Shown here in pieces: positions 1 through 7,796 of a stretch of DNA of 64,000 bases (within the stretch, counting starts at the first letter, position 1; every line of letters starts with the position of its first letter). The DNA comes from Chryseobacterium luquanense (lineage in GTDB: Bacteria; Bacteroidota; Bacteroidia; Flavobacteriales; Weeksellaceae), in contig NZ_JAOVZV010000016.1 in assembly GCF_026460945.1 (NCBI RefSeq), positions 1 through 64,000 on the forward strand. The letters run 5' to 3'. The notes under the pieces were generated by a model. It saw nothing but the letters and a program-made list of their open reading frames with translations, was not told where the DNA came from and ran no database searches. Both the position numbers and the translations under genes were made by a program.

Positions 1-56
1 GAGTTTTAAACTCTGCCTGTTCAGGTTAATATTCTGTTGAGTAGAATATATAGCTG

Positions 57-1148
57 TTAATTGAGTTCAAACCCTTCAATAAAATTAATGGTGTTTTCAT
101 AAGTCATTGCTCTATTACTACCTTGAACTAAAAGGCATAGAGCTTCCGAGGTTCCAGTAAAACTAAAATTAGATATTTGGTTATTTAAAGTATTTGTAAT
201 AACAACGGTATATAGTTGTCCTGTACGTTGAATAACTACATTATAGGAAACGTCTACATACGATTGCACTGGGAGTTGAATTCCATTTAAGAAAGATTTT
301 ATCTCCTTTGCTTGAAAACCGGGATGTGAAAAATAAGAACCTAAATTATGCTTAAGCTGCGAAATTCCTTTTATAATTAAATTATTGGGTGTTCCTACAG
401 GAATTAATGAAATATAGGTATTTGCAATTGTTGTAAAACTTGGGTTAATAGCAGTATTTGCAGTTGTATTGTAAGAAAGATAAAAATCTTTATTAGCTCC
501 AATAAATTGATTGCTCATTAAAGAAGATATAATTTCATTATCATCAGCCAATGCTTTTATATCCTGATCTGTCTTTAAGACAACTGAAGAACCTACAGCC
601 TGAATTATAGATGATGAGTTACCTCCAAAAAAAACCTTATCCCAATTTAAACTGTTTAAGTCTATGCGCGGGAATGTATTTGATATTGTTGTATGCATTG
701 TGGTTGTGTGGTAAGAAACCCCGTTCCATAGTCTCACTCTAAAATCACCTGTCTGAAATCCACTGAAGTTGTAGTAGAAAGTCAACTCTATTCCGTTTGA
801 ATTTAGTTGCACCTGATTATTTGGAATTGCAGCTATGACATTATCTGATGAATCTATCAAAACAATAGAAAAAGAAGTAGGATTCAAATTTAAATTAGTT
901 CCTTTAAGTAAAAACCATGTTGGATGATTCAAATTGTTATCAACCATTGGAGGTGATATTAATCCCACACTCATTGTATTTGTTGTCCATCCACCATTCA
1001 TCGCTGTTTTCCATGCTGTTTTTTCTTCTTCTGTAAGAATATTAGGTAGCGTCAGGAATGGTTGTACTCCATTTGTTTTTCCTAATTGGCCGTTTTCGTT
1101 TTGAGATAGAAAAGCATTGAATGTAGAATCATTTGATACATTATTCAA
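57..1148 (-). CDS. Uncharacterised tail-fibre-like protein, last gene of a three-gene operon
   Basis: 363 aa with no signal peptide or membrane segment. Residues about 30-60 carry a linker containing TAWKTAMNGGWTT, followed by a beta-rich stretch (about 60-150) that reads like an IPT/TIG-type immunoglobulin-like fold. The C-terminal half is polar and beta-rich. I recall similar modules in phage-tail-like loci of Bacteroidota, but that is memory, not a search. It lies 39 bp downstream of the 147-aa gene on the same strand and is probably cotranscribed with it and the large upstream gene. A structural or adhesin-like role is inference; no enzyme motif is visible. Confidence 0.6.
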   Translation of the reverse strand: MNNVSNDSTFNAFLSQNENGQLGKTNGVQPFLTLPNILTEEEKTAWKTAMNGGWTTNTMSVGLISPPMVDNNLNHPTWFLLKGTNLNLNPTSFSIVLIDSSDNVIAAIPNNQVQLNSNGIELTFYYNFSGFQTGDFRVRLWNGVSYHTTTMHTTISNTFPRIDLNSLNWDKVFFGGNSSSIIQAVGSSVVLKTDQDIKALADDNEIISSLMSNQFIGANKDFYLSYNTTANTAINPSFTTIANTYISLIPVGTPNNLIIKGISQLKHNLGSYFSHPGFQAKEIKSFLNGIQLPVQSYVDVSYNVVIQRTGQLYTVVITNTLNNQISNFSFTGTSEALCLLVQGSNRAMTYENTINFIEGFELN

Positions 1149-1187
1149 TCCTGAAATTGATTATTTTTTTCCTTGTGTTTCTAAAGC

Positions 1188-1631
1188 TCAATCTGCTCCT
1201 AAAGTTAATCCGGCTCCTTCAATAGATGTCAGCGAAGAATTGGCAATATTTTTACCTAAATCTCCGGCAGGTAATTTAGCGGTATTTCCATGATGGTCAA
1301 ATCCCAAAACTTCAGTGTATTGCGATGTTGTACCTGTTGTAGAGGGCTTATTTAATTTAGCTCCTAATTGCTCACGAGTATTTAAATTAAATTCTTCTTG
1401 GGTTTCAATGCCTTCCTCAAGAAATTCGGGAGTTGAAATATTTACAGCATAATCAACCAAATCTTCGGGATTAAAATAACCTACGTGTGTTTTGACATCA
1501 CCATTTTCATCAATAGCGTAGTCTGTGTAAGTAGCTGCACCTGGCGCAGCTACTTGGTAAATGACATTGTTTTCTCTTTCTTCAATAGGAGGTAATGTAT
1601 TTACTCTTATGATCTTTCCTGTATTAGACAT
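1188..1631 (-). CDS. Small tail-fibre-like hypothetical protein
   Basis: 147 aa, soluble, no signal peptide. The N-terminus (MSNTGKIIRVNTLPP) and a central acidic segment lead to a C-terminus rich in Gly, Asn and Thr, with LGFDHHGNTAKLPAGDLG followed by NIANSSL. That resembles the linker of flavobacterial phage tail-fibre or tail-collar proteins as I remember them. It starts 26 bp after the large gene ends and is followed 39 bp later by the 363-aa gene, so the three form an operon. The exact function is unknown. It may be the N-terminal attachment part of a fibre completed by the next gene. Confidence 0.6.
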   Translation of the reverse strand: MSNTGKIIRVNTLPPIEERENNVIYQVAAPGAATYTDYAIDENGDVKTHVGYFNPEDLVDYAVNISTPEFLEEGIETQEEFNLNTREQLGAKLNKPSTTGTTSQYTEVLGFDHHGNTAKLPAGDLGKNIANSSLTSIEGAGLTLGAD

Positions 1632-1657
1632 ATTTGTTTTTTTTAATGTTAGTTTGA

Positions 1658-4600
1658 TTATTCCCAGTCTCCGGAAATGACTTTTTCAGAATTTCCATTA
1701 GATTGTACTCCCAAAAGATTATTATTTGACTTAAAGTCCGAATCATTAATTACTACATCTGAAGGAACTTCAAATTCTTCAGGATTTTCTTGAGTAAATG
1801 GTAATGCTGTCAGTGTTTTCAATCCGATGGAATCTTCTTGTAAAATATTTAATGAAGTTGGTAATGTGGTAATCCAGGCTTTACCTTGTTTTAATCCTAA
1901 AGGCTCACGCATTTCGTCTACAATAGACATGTACATAGGGTCTCCGATTACAGGAACTTCGCCACCATTCCAGATTTTTCCGGTGGTCATAAAGAACTGT
2001 ACAGCATCTTCAAAACCAGGATTTACGGTTACGATCACTCTTGCCATACCTGCCTGTAAGAAGTTTCTGAATAGAGGGTCTGTACTTTCAGATAAATACA
2101 TTGTCTGCCATTCATCACGGTTTGCCCAATAGTAAGGATAGAATGTATAGTCCATGATCGTCCACTCAAACGCCTGTTCTAAGAATTTGGCTAAAGCAGC
2201 ATATTGGTCAAGGTTTTCATCAAGAATTACACTGAACTCTTTCATTGTTTGAGCATTATTGGTGAGATTTTGTCCCAATGTATTGCTGTTAAGATAATCC
2301 TGTAATAAGAAAGCGATACAGTTATGTTTAATAATAACTCTTTCCATTTCACGATAGAAATTAGAAAGCTGAACTTTGTTGTTCTCTTCTTCCTCTTTGG
2401 CCTTTTCTTCCTCTTCTTTTTGTTTTGCCAAAAAGTCTGCATAAGCAGTTTCGTAAGCCTGAATAATTGCATCGAAGTTCTCCTTTTTCCAAGCCTCAAA
2501 CAATTCCGGTTTAATTTCTAAATTCAGTTTTAAAGAAATGTCTACAATACCAATATTATATCCTGAGTTTTTAAACACCCAACTTCCTGAAAGATTAAAT
2601 CCTCCTAAGAAGAATGTTTCAGTTGGTTGGCTCTTAGAAAAACCAATGCCATTAGTAAAATCTCCAGTAACTTCGAGTCTTCTGCTACTTTTTGACTTTG
2701 TTGCAGAGTAAGATACTTCCACCGACTTACAGATGTAGTTTGCCGGAATTCCGAAATTTCTTTGCTGGACACTTAAGTTTCCGCTGTCATGAAACTCGTC
2801 ATGGATGCTTTCAATTTGTTGATCTGTCTCTTTAATTTCTGTTAGCTTGACACCATATATTCCTGCCCAATATGACAATAAATCTTTTGTTGCAGATTTG
2901 GAGTCGGCCATAGTTTGAGGAGCTGGCGCTTTCCTTGGATCAACTGGCTCAGTTAACATTGAAGAGGCTTTTGTGAAAGTGGTTGCCAAACGATGAAGCT
3001 TTGCAGGCTCAGGAATCATAAATTCAAACATATTACGCTTACCATAATTGTAGATCTGATTTTTCATTTTTTTATCAACCCATCTGTAAACTCCCACTAC
3101 ATGCTTATCACCATTTCTGTTATCAAAACCATGTGCATTATTTTCTTCAAATTCTTCAATGATTTTTTCAATTCTTTCTTCAGCTACTTTGGTAAGAATT
3201 CGTTCGGTGGCTTTTTCTGTTATTTCCTGAGATTTTGCAATAGCTTGTCGTGTGCTGTTTTCCTTTGAATTGTGAGTTGCAAAATTTCCACCAACCTCGA
3301 ATGATTTATTTCCACCACCGTATCTAAAATAAGCTTGAGCATTGGTCTCTTGCTGGATAATGTTAGCAACTTCAGATTGTAAATCATTTCTTGATGTAGT
3401 AGTGGTATCGCTTAAGTTTTCTCTCTCAGTAGATTTTGAAGTTGTGGTTTGAATTTCACTTCTTCTTAATCTTCTAGTAGATTTTTGTTTAAACTCTTTT
3501 GCTATTACATTCTCGATATGAGTGACTTCTCCCGGAACATAGGCATGAGTGCTTTGTACAACTTTCAGATAATCGGCAATTCCGAGTCTTTTAATTCCAA
3601 AGTTTTTAGGAATGAAAGTTCCCGGTTTTGGAGTTGTTCCTGGTTCGGAAGGATTTTCAATTTCCTGTTTTACTCTTTCAGTATATAAAATTCCAGTATA
3701 AGGCTCATCCATCACTAAACCAGAAAATTCAAGATTAGCTTCTTCTCCGTTGCTGAAGAATATTTGAATTTTTAATTGTCTAATTACTTTTCCAAACTTA
3801 TTAATTAACATAGAAGGAAAAGTTACTTTGCCTCCGTAAACACTGATGTTTGAATAAGTTTCTTCATAGGTATTGAAATCTGTAACGGCATAAATTTTAG
3901 CTGAAGCTGTTCCCCATGCATTACTTTCTGCTTGATAATAGAATGTAAGATAAGATTGGGATGTAGTCTGTTGATTTGCTTTAAGATAATATGTTCTGGA
4001 AATTGAAGATGATTTATTTGCAGAATCATTTACAGGAATCAAAACTCCACCTAAATTGGCATAAACTCTTTGATTTAGAGGGGTCTTTTCAAATAATGAT
4101 TGTGTATGAAAACTTAATCTTTCGGTTAATTCTTCTAAAACTTCGGTGTAATTGTCGTATTCATCATTCATTGTAACTACCACTTCTCCTAATTGTAATT
4201 GTCTGTCTGAAATTACATTCATTGATGAAAAGTTTAGTTCCCTATTATTTGCATCAGTGAAAATGTTAACAAATAATTTTAAAGATTCTAATGAAAGTTT
4301 GCTTTTGAAGTCATCAAAATTCAATTCATCTCTGTATTCAAAAATAAAAGATGGAACATTTAATACACCCAATTCGGCGTAGAGGGCACGAATTTCTTCT
4401 TCAGAAGTTTCTTCAGTGATTAGGTCTTCAATTTCTTCAAGTCTTGCATTGTACCTATCGATTTCAGGTTGATATTGCTCAAGGTATTCCTTGTAAGCTG
4501 CAGTATAAGTCTTGTTTTTAATCTTATAATACGACTTTTGAATTTTCTCAAGTTCAGTTTTTAATTTTTCTAAACCTTGTTTTTCTAAATCAATGGATAA

Positions 4601-5137
4601 TAATTCTGAAATTTTCTCTCCTTCAGCTTTTAGCTGTTCCTGAACAGCAATAGGAAGTTGTTGAGCATTAATAGGATCTTCAGAATCTACTTCGGATCTT
4701 CCTACTATAAAAAGTCTGTTAGTTATGGCTCCTGAGTTATCGGTTCCGTCACCGAAAAACCTTAATGGAAGAACCACTTTTGCCTCTAATGCTTTTGCTT
4801 TTAAATCATCTCCATTTATTTTCTTAAGCTCATCAGTTACCTGCAATTGACAAACATAGCCAAAGTGGATGGCTTTTAAAATATGAATAATTGCTTCTTT
4901 TACGTAGAAATCACTTTGAATTACGGTCTGAAACATTAAGTTGTCCCATAATACTTTATAATGCTCTACTGTCACGCTGTCATATAAATTTACGGCACTA
5001 TCTCTATCTTGGTCAGAAAGTTCTTGTTTTTTAGCAATTTTTCTTCCTAATCTTAATGTTTCTACAAAAATACCAGATTCAATCTGTGCTTCATTGGTAA
5101 ATCCTGTTGGACTAAATTCTCTTGCAGCACGTTCCAT
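1658..5137 (-). CDS. Large uncharacterised protein (tail-like locus); 5' end lost to a frameshift
   Basis: 1,159 aa from the first ATG of the open frame. This frame runs upstream, with protein-like sequence, to about 5228, and the 40 codons before that lie in another frame (see 5197..5319); the intact product would be about 1,220 aa. There is no signal peptide. Charged coiled-coil stretches are visible at about residues 180-250 and again near 930 (a KEEEEKAKEEEE run). Conserved-looking blocks are HVVGVYRWVDKKMKNQIYNY (mid-protein) and FYPYYWANRDEW with TDPLFRNFLQAG (C-terminal). I recall related blocks in large unannotated proteins of diverse bacteria but cannot name the family. It is first in an operon with two tail-fibre-like genes and is driven by a shared-motif promoter. 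Confidence 0.65.
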   Translation of the reverse strand: MERAAREFSPTGFTNEAQIESGIFVETLRLGRKIAKKQELSDQDRDSAVNLYDSVTVEHYKVLWDNLMFQTVIQSDFYVKEAIIHILKAIHFGYVCQLQVTDELKKINGDDLKAKALEAKVVLPLRFFGDGTDNSGAITNRLFIVGRSEVDSEDPINAQQLPIAVQEQLKAEGEKISELLSIDLEKQGLEKLKTELEKIQKSYYKIKNKTYTAAYKEYLEQYQPEIDRYNARLEEIEDLITEETSEEEIRALYAELGVLNVPSFIFEYRDELNFDDFKSKLSLESLKLFVNIFTDANNRELNFSSMNVISDRQLQLGEVVVTMNDEYDNYTEVLEELTERLSFHTQSLFEKTPLNQRVYANLGGVLIPVNDSANKSSSISRTYYLKANQQTTSQSYLTFYYQAESNAWGTASAKIYAVTDFNTYEETYSNISVYGGKVTFPSMLINKFGKVIRQLKIQIFFSNGEEANLEFSGLVMDEPYTGILYTERVKQEIENPSEPGTTPKPGTFIPKNFGIKRLGIADYLKVVQSTHAYVPGEVTHIENVIAKEFKQKSTRRLRRSEIQTTTSKSTERENLSDTTTTSRNDLQSEVANIIQQETNAQAYFRYGGGNKSFEVGGNFATHNSKENSTRQAIAKSQEITEKATERILTKVAEERIEKIIEEFEENNAHGFDNRNGDKHVVGVYRWVDKKMKNQIYNYGKRNMFEFMIPEPAKLHRLATTFTKASSMLTEPVDPRKAPAPQTMADSKSATKDLLSYWAGIYGVKLTEIKETDQQIESIHDEFHDSGNLSVQQRNFGIPANYICKSVEVSYSATKSKSSRRLEVTGDFTNGIGFSKSQPTETFFLGGFNLSGSWVFKNSGYNIGIVDISLKLNLEIKPELFEAWKKENFDAIIQAYETAYADFLAKQKEEEEKAKEEEENNKVQLSNFYREMERVIIKHNCIAFLLQDYLNSNTLGQNLTNNAQTMKEFSVILDENLDQYAALAKFLEQAFEWTIMDYTFYPYYWANRDEWQTMYLSESTDPLFRNFLQAGMARVIVTVNPGFEDAVQFFMTTGKIWNGGEVPVIGDPMYMSIVDEMREPLGLKQGKAWITTLPTSLNILQEDSIGLKTLTALPFTQENPEEFEVPSDVVINDSDFKSNNNLLGVQSNGNSEKVISGDWE

Positions 5138-5196
5138 TGACTGAAATTTGGCTATTGCTGAATCTGTTTCGGTAACCTTGTTATCAAAGGCGCTCT

Positions 5197-5319
5197 CTAA
5201 ATCTGTTGGACGGTGAATAAACCTAAATTATCAGCCTTTATTTCGGTAAGTTGAGGATTTCTTAAACTTACAAATCTGAAAAGAGTTTGTGATGAGTTGT
5301 TTTTGTGTTCTGTTGCCAT
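5197..5319 (-). pseudogene. N-terminal segment of the large protein, out of frame by one base
   Basis: An ATG at 5319 opens 40 codons (MATEHKNNSSQTLFRFVSLR, then NPQLTEIKADNLGL) ending at TAG 5199-5197. The -1 frame continues as FIHRPTDLESAF...AKFQSM straight into the 1,159-aa frame, whose own upstream stop is at 5228-5230. Adding one base between 5197 and 5230 gives one frame of exactly 1,221 codons including the stop. A single-base deletion (real or a sequence error) is the simplest reading. No canonical slippery heptamer was found, so programmed frameshifting is less likely. Confidence 0.7.
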
Positions 5320-5406
5320 TTTTTAAATAAATTTATAAGGTTTTTAAGATTAAAATTTTGAAGTTTCTTTTTATTAGAACTACTTCAGGTTTTAGCCTTA
5401 TTTTTT

Positions 5407-5437
5407 AAGGTGGTGTCCGGCAAAGGATATCCACCTT
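5407..5437. repeat. Hairpin in the leader of the large gene
   Basis: AAGGTGG (5407-5413) pairs perfectly with CCACCTT (5431-5437), with a further TCC/GGA pairing inside. T-richness follows only on the plus strand, where no gene ends, so it may act as a leader structure of the minus-strand transcript rather than a terminator. The rest of 5320-5641 holds the R1 promoter, the leader repeat and no gene that I can see. Confidence 0.5.
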
Positions 5438-5487
5438 TATTTTTAATAGGAAAAGTCATTTTTATATTTTTATTGATTAATTTTTAG

Positions 5488-5563
5488 ACATATTTTTGGC
5501 TGTTCAGACTTTTTATAGGCTGAATACAAAGACTTTCAAAAAGGATAATTGATTGTTTTTGTG
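5488..5563 (-). repeat. Leader repeat copy A
   Basis: On the plus strand this contains ACATATTTTTGGCTGTTCAG (5488-5507), TTCAAAAAGGAT (5535-5546) and GTTTTTGTG (5555-5563). The same three blocks in the same order occur in copy B (5841-5922). Both copies lie just downstream of a shared-motif promoter on the minus strand, so promoter and leader appear to have been duplicated together. Confidence 0.65.
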
Positions 5564-5578
5564 CTTTTAATGATATTT

Positions 5579-5613
5579 CAAATTTACCATCGAGGAGTGA
5601 TAAAACCTGACGT
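5579..5613 (-). promoter_or_regulatory. Shared-motif promoter R1 (large-protein operon)
   Basis: Read on the minus strand: ACGTC (5613-5609), 22 bp, then TAAATTTG (5586-5579), a perfect Bacteroidota TAnnTTTG -7 box. GGTTTTA takes the upstream promoter position. The same spacing is found in R2, R3 and R4. The start site would be near 5572, giving a leader of about 250 nt to the ATG at 5319. Activity is inferred. Confidence 0.6.
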
Positions 5614-5641
5614 TTTGAAATTTAATTTTATCATTTTTAAT

Positions 5642-5809
5642 TTAATAATCATCTTCCAAAATGTCATTTTCAAAATCTTCTTTGAAGAAATTTTCAATGT
5701 CATCGAGATAATTTTCGTAATCGATTTCTGTGTTTTCGATGTCGCTCCAATTGATGGTGTAGAGGTCTTCATTAAAAATTATATCAGAATTGTGATTTGG
5801 TATTTTCAT
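5642..5809 (-). CDS. Tiny, strongly acidic hypothetical protein (55 aa)
   Basis: ATG at 5809 to TAA at 5644-5642 encodes MKIPNHNSDIIFNEDLYTIN..., ending FENDILEDDY. I count 18 Asp/Glu against 2 Lys and no Arg, so the pI is very low. There is no signal peptide. It stands alone between two shared-motif promoters and has its own promoter (R2) and leader. The codons look like ordinary coding sequence, whereas the overlapping minus-strand frame gives a basic low-complexity product. Possible roles such as DNA mimic, inhibitor or chaperone are speculation; I recognise no family. Confidence 0.55.
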   Translation of the reverse strand: MKIPNHNSDIIFNEDLYTINWSDIENTEIDYENYLDDIENFFKEDFENDILEDDY

Positions 5810-5840
5810 GTTTTGTGTTTTAAAGATTAAAGTTTTTTGA

Positions 5841-5922
5841 ACATATTTTTAGCTGTTCAGCATGTAAGAATGTTGAAATTCAAAAAGGATTTTAAATTTT
5901 TTTAGAATTTTTTGTTTTTGTG
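5841..5922 (-). repeat. Leader repeat copy B
   Basis: Contains ACATATTTTTAGCTGTTCAG (5841-5860), TTCAAAAAGGAT (5879-5890) and GTTTTTGTG (5914-5922), matching copy A at 5488-5563 in order. It forms the leader of the 55-aa gene, between promoter R2 and the ATG at 5809. Confidence 0.65.
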
Positions 5923-5937
5923 TCTTTATTTATACTA

Positions 5938-5972
5938 CAAAAGTAGAAGTGAAAAGCGACAAAACTCGACGT
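5938..5972 (-). promoter_or_regulatory. Shared-motif promoter R2 (55-aa gene)
   Basis: Minus strand: ACGTC (5972-5968), 22 bp containing GTTTTGTCGC, then TACTTTTG (5945-5938), a perfect TAnnTTTG box. It lies about 130 bp upstream of the 55-aa gene, with leader repeat B in between. The extended block AACACGTCRAGTTTTGTCGC is nearly identical in R4 and R5. Confidence 0.65.
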
Positions 5973-6000
5973 GTTAGAATGTTTTTTTAGTAAATGACAA

Positions 6001-6051
6001 ATATAAGCTTAAATGCTTATATTTATCATTTATAAGCTGAAATGCTTATAT
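6001..6051. repeat. Two tandem hairpins at the end of the patatin gene
   Basis: ATATAAGC-TTAAAT-GCTTATAT (6001-6022) is followed 7 bp later by TTATAAGC-TGAAAT-GCTTATAT (6030-6051). The second hairpin overlaps the patatin stop codon at 6048-6046. They probably serve as a transcription end or mRNA-stabilising structure for the minus-strand gene, although a strong T-run follows only on the plus strand. Confidence 0.55.
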
Positions 6052-7083
6052 TTTATTTTTGATTAATTTCTGCACAATTTGATTTAACATCTCTCTATTA
6101 TCATCAATATAGCTCAAACCTGCTTGAATCAGATTTTCAATATTTGACCTTTTCACATTATCCATTGCGGGAGAAGCATTTTTCAGAGATGGATTGATCC
6201 GGTAATAATTCTTTTGATTTCTCTGCCCTAAAGTCTGAAACATCTGACAAAGCTGATAATCCACCGTTTCGGCATTTGCAGACATCAGAATATCGATAAT
6301 TGGAGTTACCCAACCGATTTTTCCAGCTTTTTCCATTTTTTTGAAGGAATAACTTTTAGATTCAATTCCAGTTCCGATAGAAATAATAATCATATCGTTT
6401 ACTGTAGGATGATTGGCCTTCTGATGATTTTTTAAAACTTCGGCAAAAGGAATTTTTCTGGCTTCCGCATAAGCACACAATGCCGGATTATTGGCAAACA
6501 TTCCACCGTCAATTAAACTGAAAATCTGACCGTACATGGATTTAATCTGAACCGGAGTAAAATATGTCGGTGCCGCTGAAGTTGCTCTGCAGACATCCTT
6601 TACATAGAAATTATCAGTGCTTAAATTTGCTTTCCAAGAGTTAAATAATTTTGCCCTTCGGTTTTCTATGTCATAACTTGTTATTAAACATGGTTTTATT
6701 AATTCTTTTAATTCTAAATTTCCGAAAAAGTCATTCAGGTTTTTTTCTAAAGCTTCCTGAGAAATTTTTTCATTCAGCAATCCAAAAGGATTCACCAATT
6801 TTTCCCAAAATGAAACTTGGAATATGTCGCCACCTCTTTCAGAATACAATTCCAACCCTTTCTGAATAGAATATTTTGCTTTTCTGTGTTCGTCGGGACA
6901 CAAAATAATCGCTGCGATCAATGCTCCTGTGCTGCTTCCTGCAACCAGATCAAAATAATCTCCAAGCTTTGCGCTCGGCTTATCATAAATTTGCAGTTGC
7001 TCTTCTATATAGCGTAAAATAATGCAGGTGATGATTCCTCTTATTCCGCCTCCGTCTAAAGAAAGTAGGGTTGTTTTCTTCAT
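6046..7083 (-). CDS. Patatin-like phospholipase
   Basis: 345 aa. The patatin hallmarks are all present: the oxyanion-hole glycine loop SLDGGGIRG (residues 8-16), the nucleophile elbow GSSTG with Ser51, and the Asp of the catalytic dyad in DGG (Asp192). It should hydrolyse acyl esters of phospholipids; with no signal peptide it is probably cytoplasmic or exported by a non-Sec route. Patatins occur as effectors of type VI, eCIS and CBASS systems, but no cyclase gene lies nearby, so CBASS is not supported. Its promoter (R3) is shared with the neighbouring M15 peptidase and the tail-like operon, suggesting a role as membrane-attacking effector or release factor. Confidence 0.9.
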   Translation of the reverse strand: MKKTTLLSLDGGGIRGIITCIILRYIEEQLQIYDKPSAKLGDYFDLVAGSSTGALIAAIILCPDEHRKAKYSIQKGLELYSERGGDIFQVSFWEKLVNPFGLLNEKISQEALEKNLNDFFGNLELKELIKPCLITSYDIENRRAKLFNSWKANLSTDNFYVKDVCRATSAAPTYFTPVQIKSMYGQIFSLIDGGMFANNPALCAYAEARKIPFAEVLKNHQKANHPTVNDMIIISIGTGIESKSYSFKKMEKAGKIGWVTPIIDILMSANAETVDYQLCQMFQTLGQRNQKNYYRINPSLKNASPAMDNVKRSNIENLIQAGLSYIDDNREMLNQIVQKLIKNKI

Positions 7084-7107
7084 TTTTCTACCGTTGTTTT
7101 GGTAGAG

Positions 7108-7142
7108 TAAAGGTAGGAGCGGGAAGCGACAGAACTTGACGT
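7108..7142 (-). promoter_or_regulatory. Shared-motif promoter R3 (patatin gene)
   Basis: Minus strand: ACGTC (7142-7138), 22 bp, then TACCTTTA (7115-7108), one mismatch from TAnnTTTG. The predicted start site near 7101 leaves a leader of about 18 nt before the ATG at 7083. Confidence 0.6.
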
Positions 7143-7158
7143 GTTATATTAATAATGC

Positions 7159-7668
7159 TCAATTATTTTCAAATGTTACATATCCATCCTTATCCTTTTT
7201 CAGCTTAGAAAGCGCTTTCCAACTCGTTTTTGCCAAACCTTTTTTAATTGGGAAATTTTTCTTTTCAAAGTGGGGGAGATCTTTGAAAGTCTTCCAGTTT
7301 CCGCCCCAATCCCAACCATATTTTGCAAAAACTTTCACGCATTCGTACCAATCGGCAACTTGATCATTGTCCCAATCTTTTGCGGTGTCCCAACTTACAG
7401 TTTTTCCGCCGATGATCAAACACATATCCACGGCCAAACCATAATTGTGAATGCTTTGTCCAGCTTTGGCATTGGTTACTTTTTTTCCTGAAGTAATTCT
7501 TCCGATGGCATATAATCTTTCCTGTTCCTCAAAACTTCGTAGTCCCTGAGTGATTCTGATTTTGGCTTTTCTGGTGAGAGCTTTATCACATTCTTTAATA
7601 ATTTGTTTTACTTCCTCTCTCACGAAAGGATGTAGTTTTTCTATTCTTTGCAATGTTACTTTATCCAT
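7159..7668 (-). CDS. M15-family L-alanyl-D-glutamate peptidase (phage endolysin type)
   Basis: 169 aa from the ATG at 7668 (MDKVTLQRIEKLHP). The upstream extension to 7707 is rejected because it would overlap the promoter. Zinc ligands of the M15/VanY fold are visible: HNYGLAVD (His74, Asp81) and LPHFE (His133), with YGWDWGG between them. The family cuts the L-Ala-D-Glu bond of peptidoglycan peptides and is typical of phage endolysins. There is no signal peptide, so access to the wall would need a holin-like route, lysis or an injection device. The shared promoter R4 ties it to the patatin and tail-like genes. Confidence 0.88.
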   Translation of the reverse strand: MDKVTLQRIEKLHPFVREEVKQIIKECDKALTRKAKIRITQGLRSFEEQERLYAIGRITSGKKVTNAKAGQSIHNYGLAVDMCLIIGGKTVSWDTAKDWDNDQVADWYECVKVFAKYGWDWGGNWKTFKDLPHFEKKNFPIKKGLAKTSWKALSKLKKDKDGYVTFENN

Positions 7669-7690
7669 AATTTTTAATTTTCTTCTGAAG

Positions 7691-7725
7691 CAAATGTAGA
7701 TGTGCATTGCGCCAAAACTTGACGT
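7691..7725 (-). promoter_or_regulatory. Shared-motif promoter R4 (M15 peptidase gene)
   Basis: Minus strand: ACGTC (7725-7721), 22 bp with AAGTTTTGGCGC, then TACATTTG (7698-7691), a perfect TAnnTTTG box. A start near 7684 gives a 16-nt leader and supports the ATG at 7668. Confidence 0.65.
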
Positions 7726-7796
7726 GTTGAAAATGAAAAAAGGTTGTTTTTTTAATAAAAGAATAAACTTCTGTAAACGCTGAATAATACATTAAT

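Noticed and set aside
1827..2132. Plus-strand open frame of 101 codons opposite the large gene
   Set aside because: It is the complement of well-supported coding sequence, with no promoter or family features.
5197..5230. Programmed -1 ribosomal frameshift as in phage tail genes
   Set aside because: No X-XXY-YYZ slippery heptamer was found in the short window where the two frames overlap, so a plain deletion is simpler.
5549..5830. Plus-strand 93-codon frame and minus-strand 62-codon frame over the 55-aa gene
   Set aside because: Both are low-complexity (Ile/Phe- or Lys/Ser/Thr-rich) shadows, and the 55-aa frame has the start, leader and promoter.
6046..7083. CBASS anti-phage system with a patatin effector
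   Set aside because: No cyclic-nucleotide synthase or Cap2/Cap3 gene lies nearby; the neighbours are tail-like and lytic.
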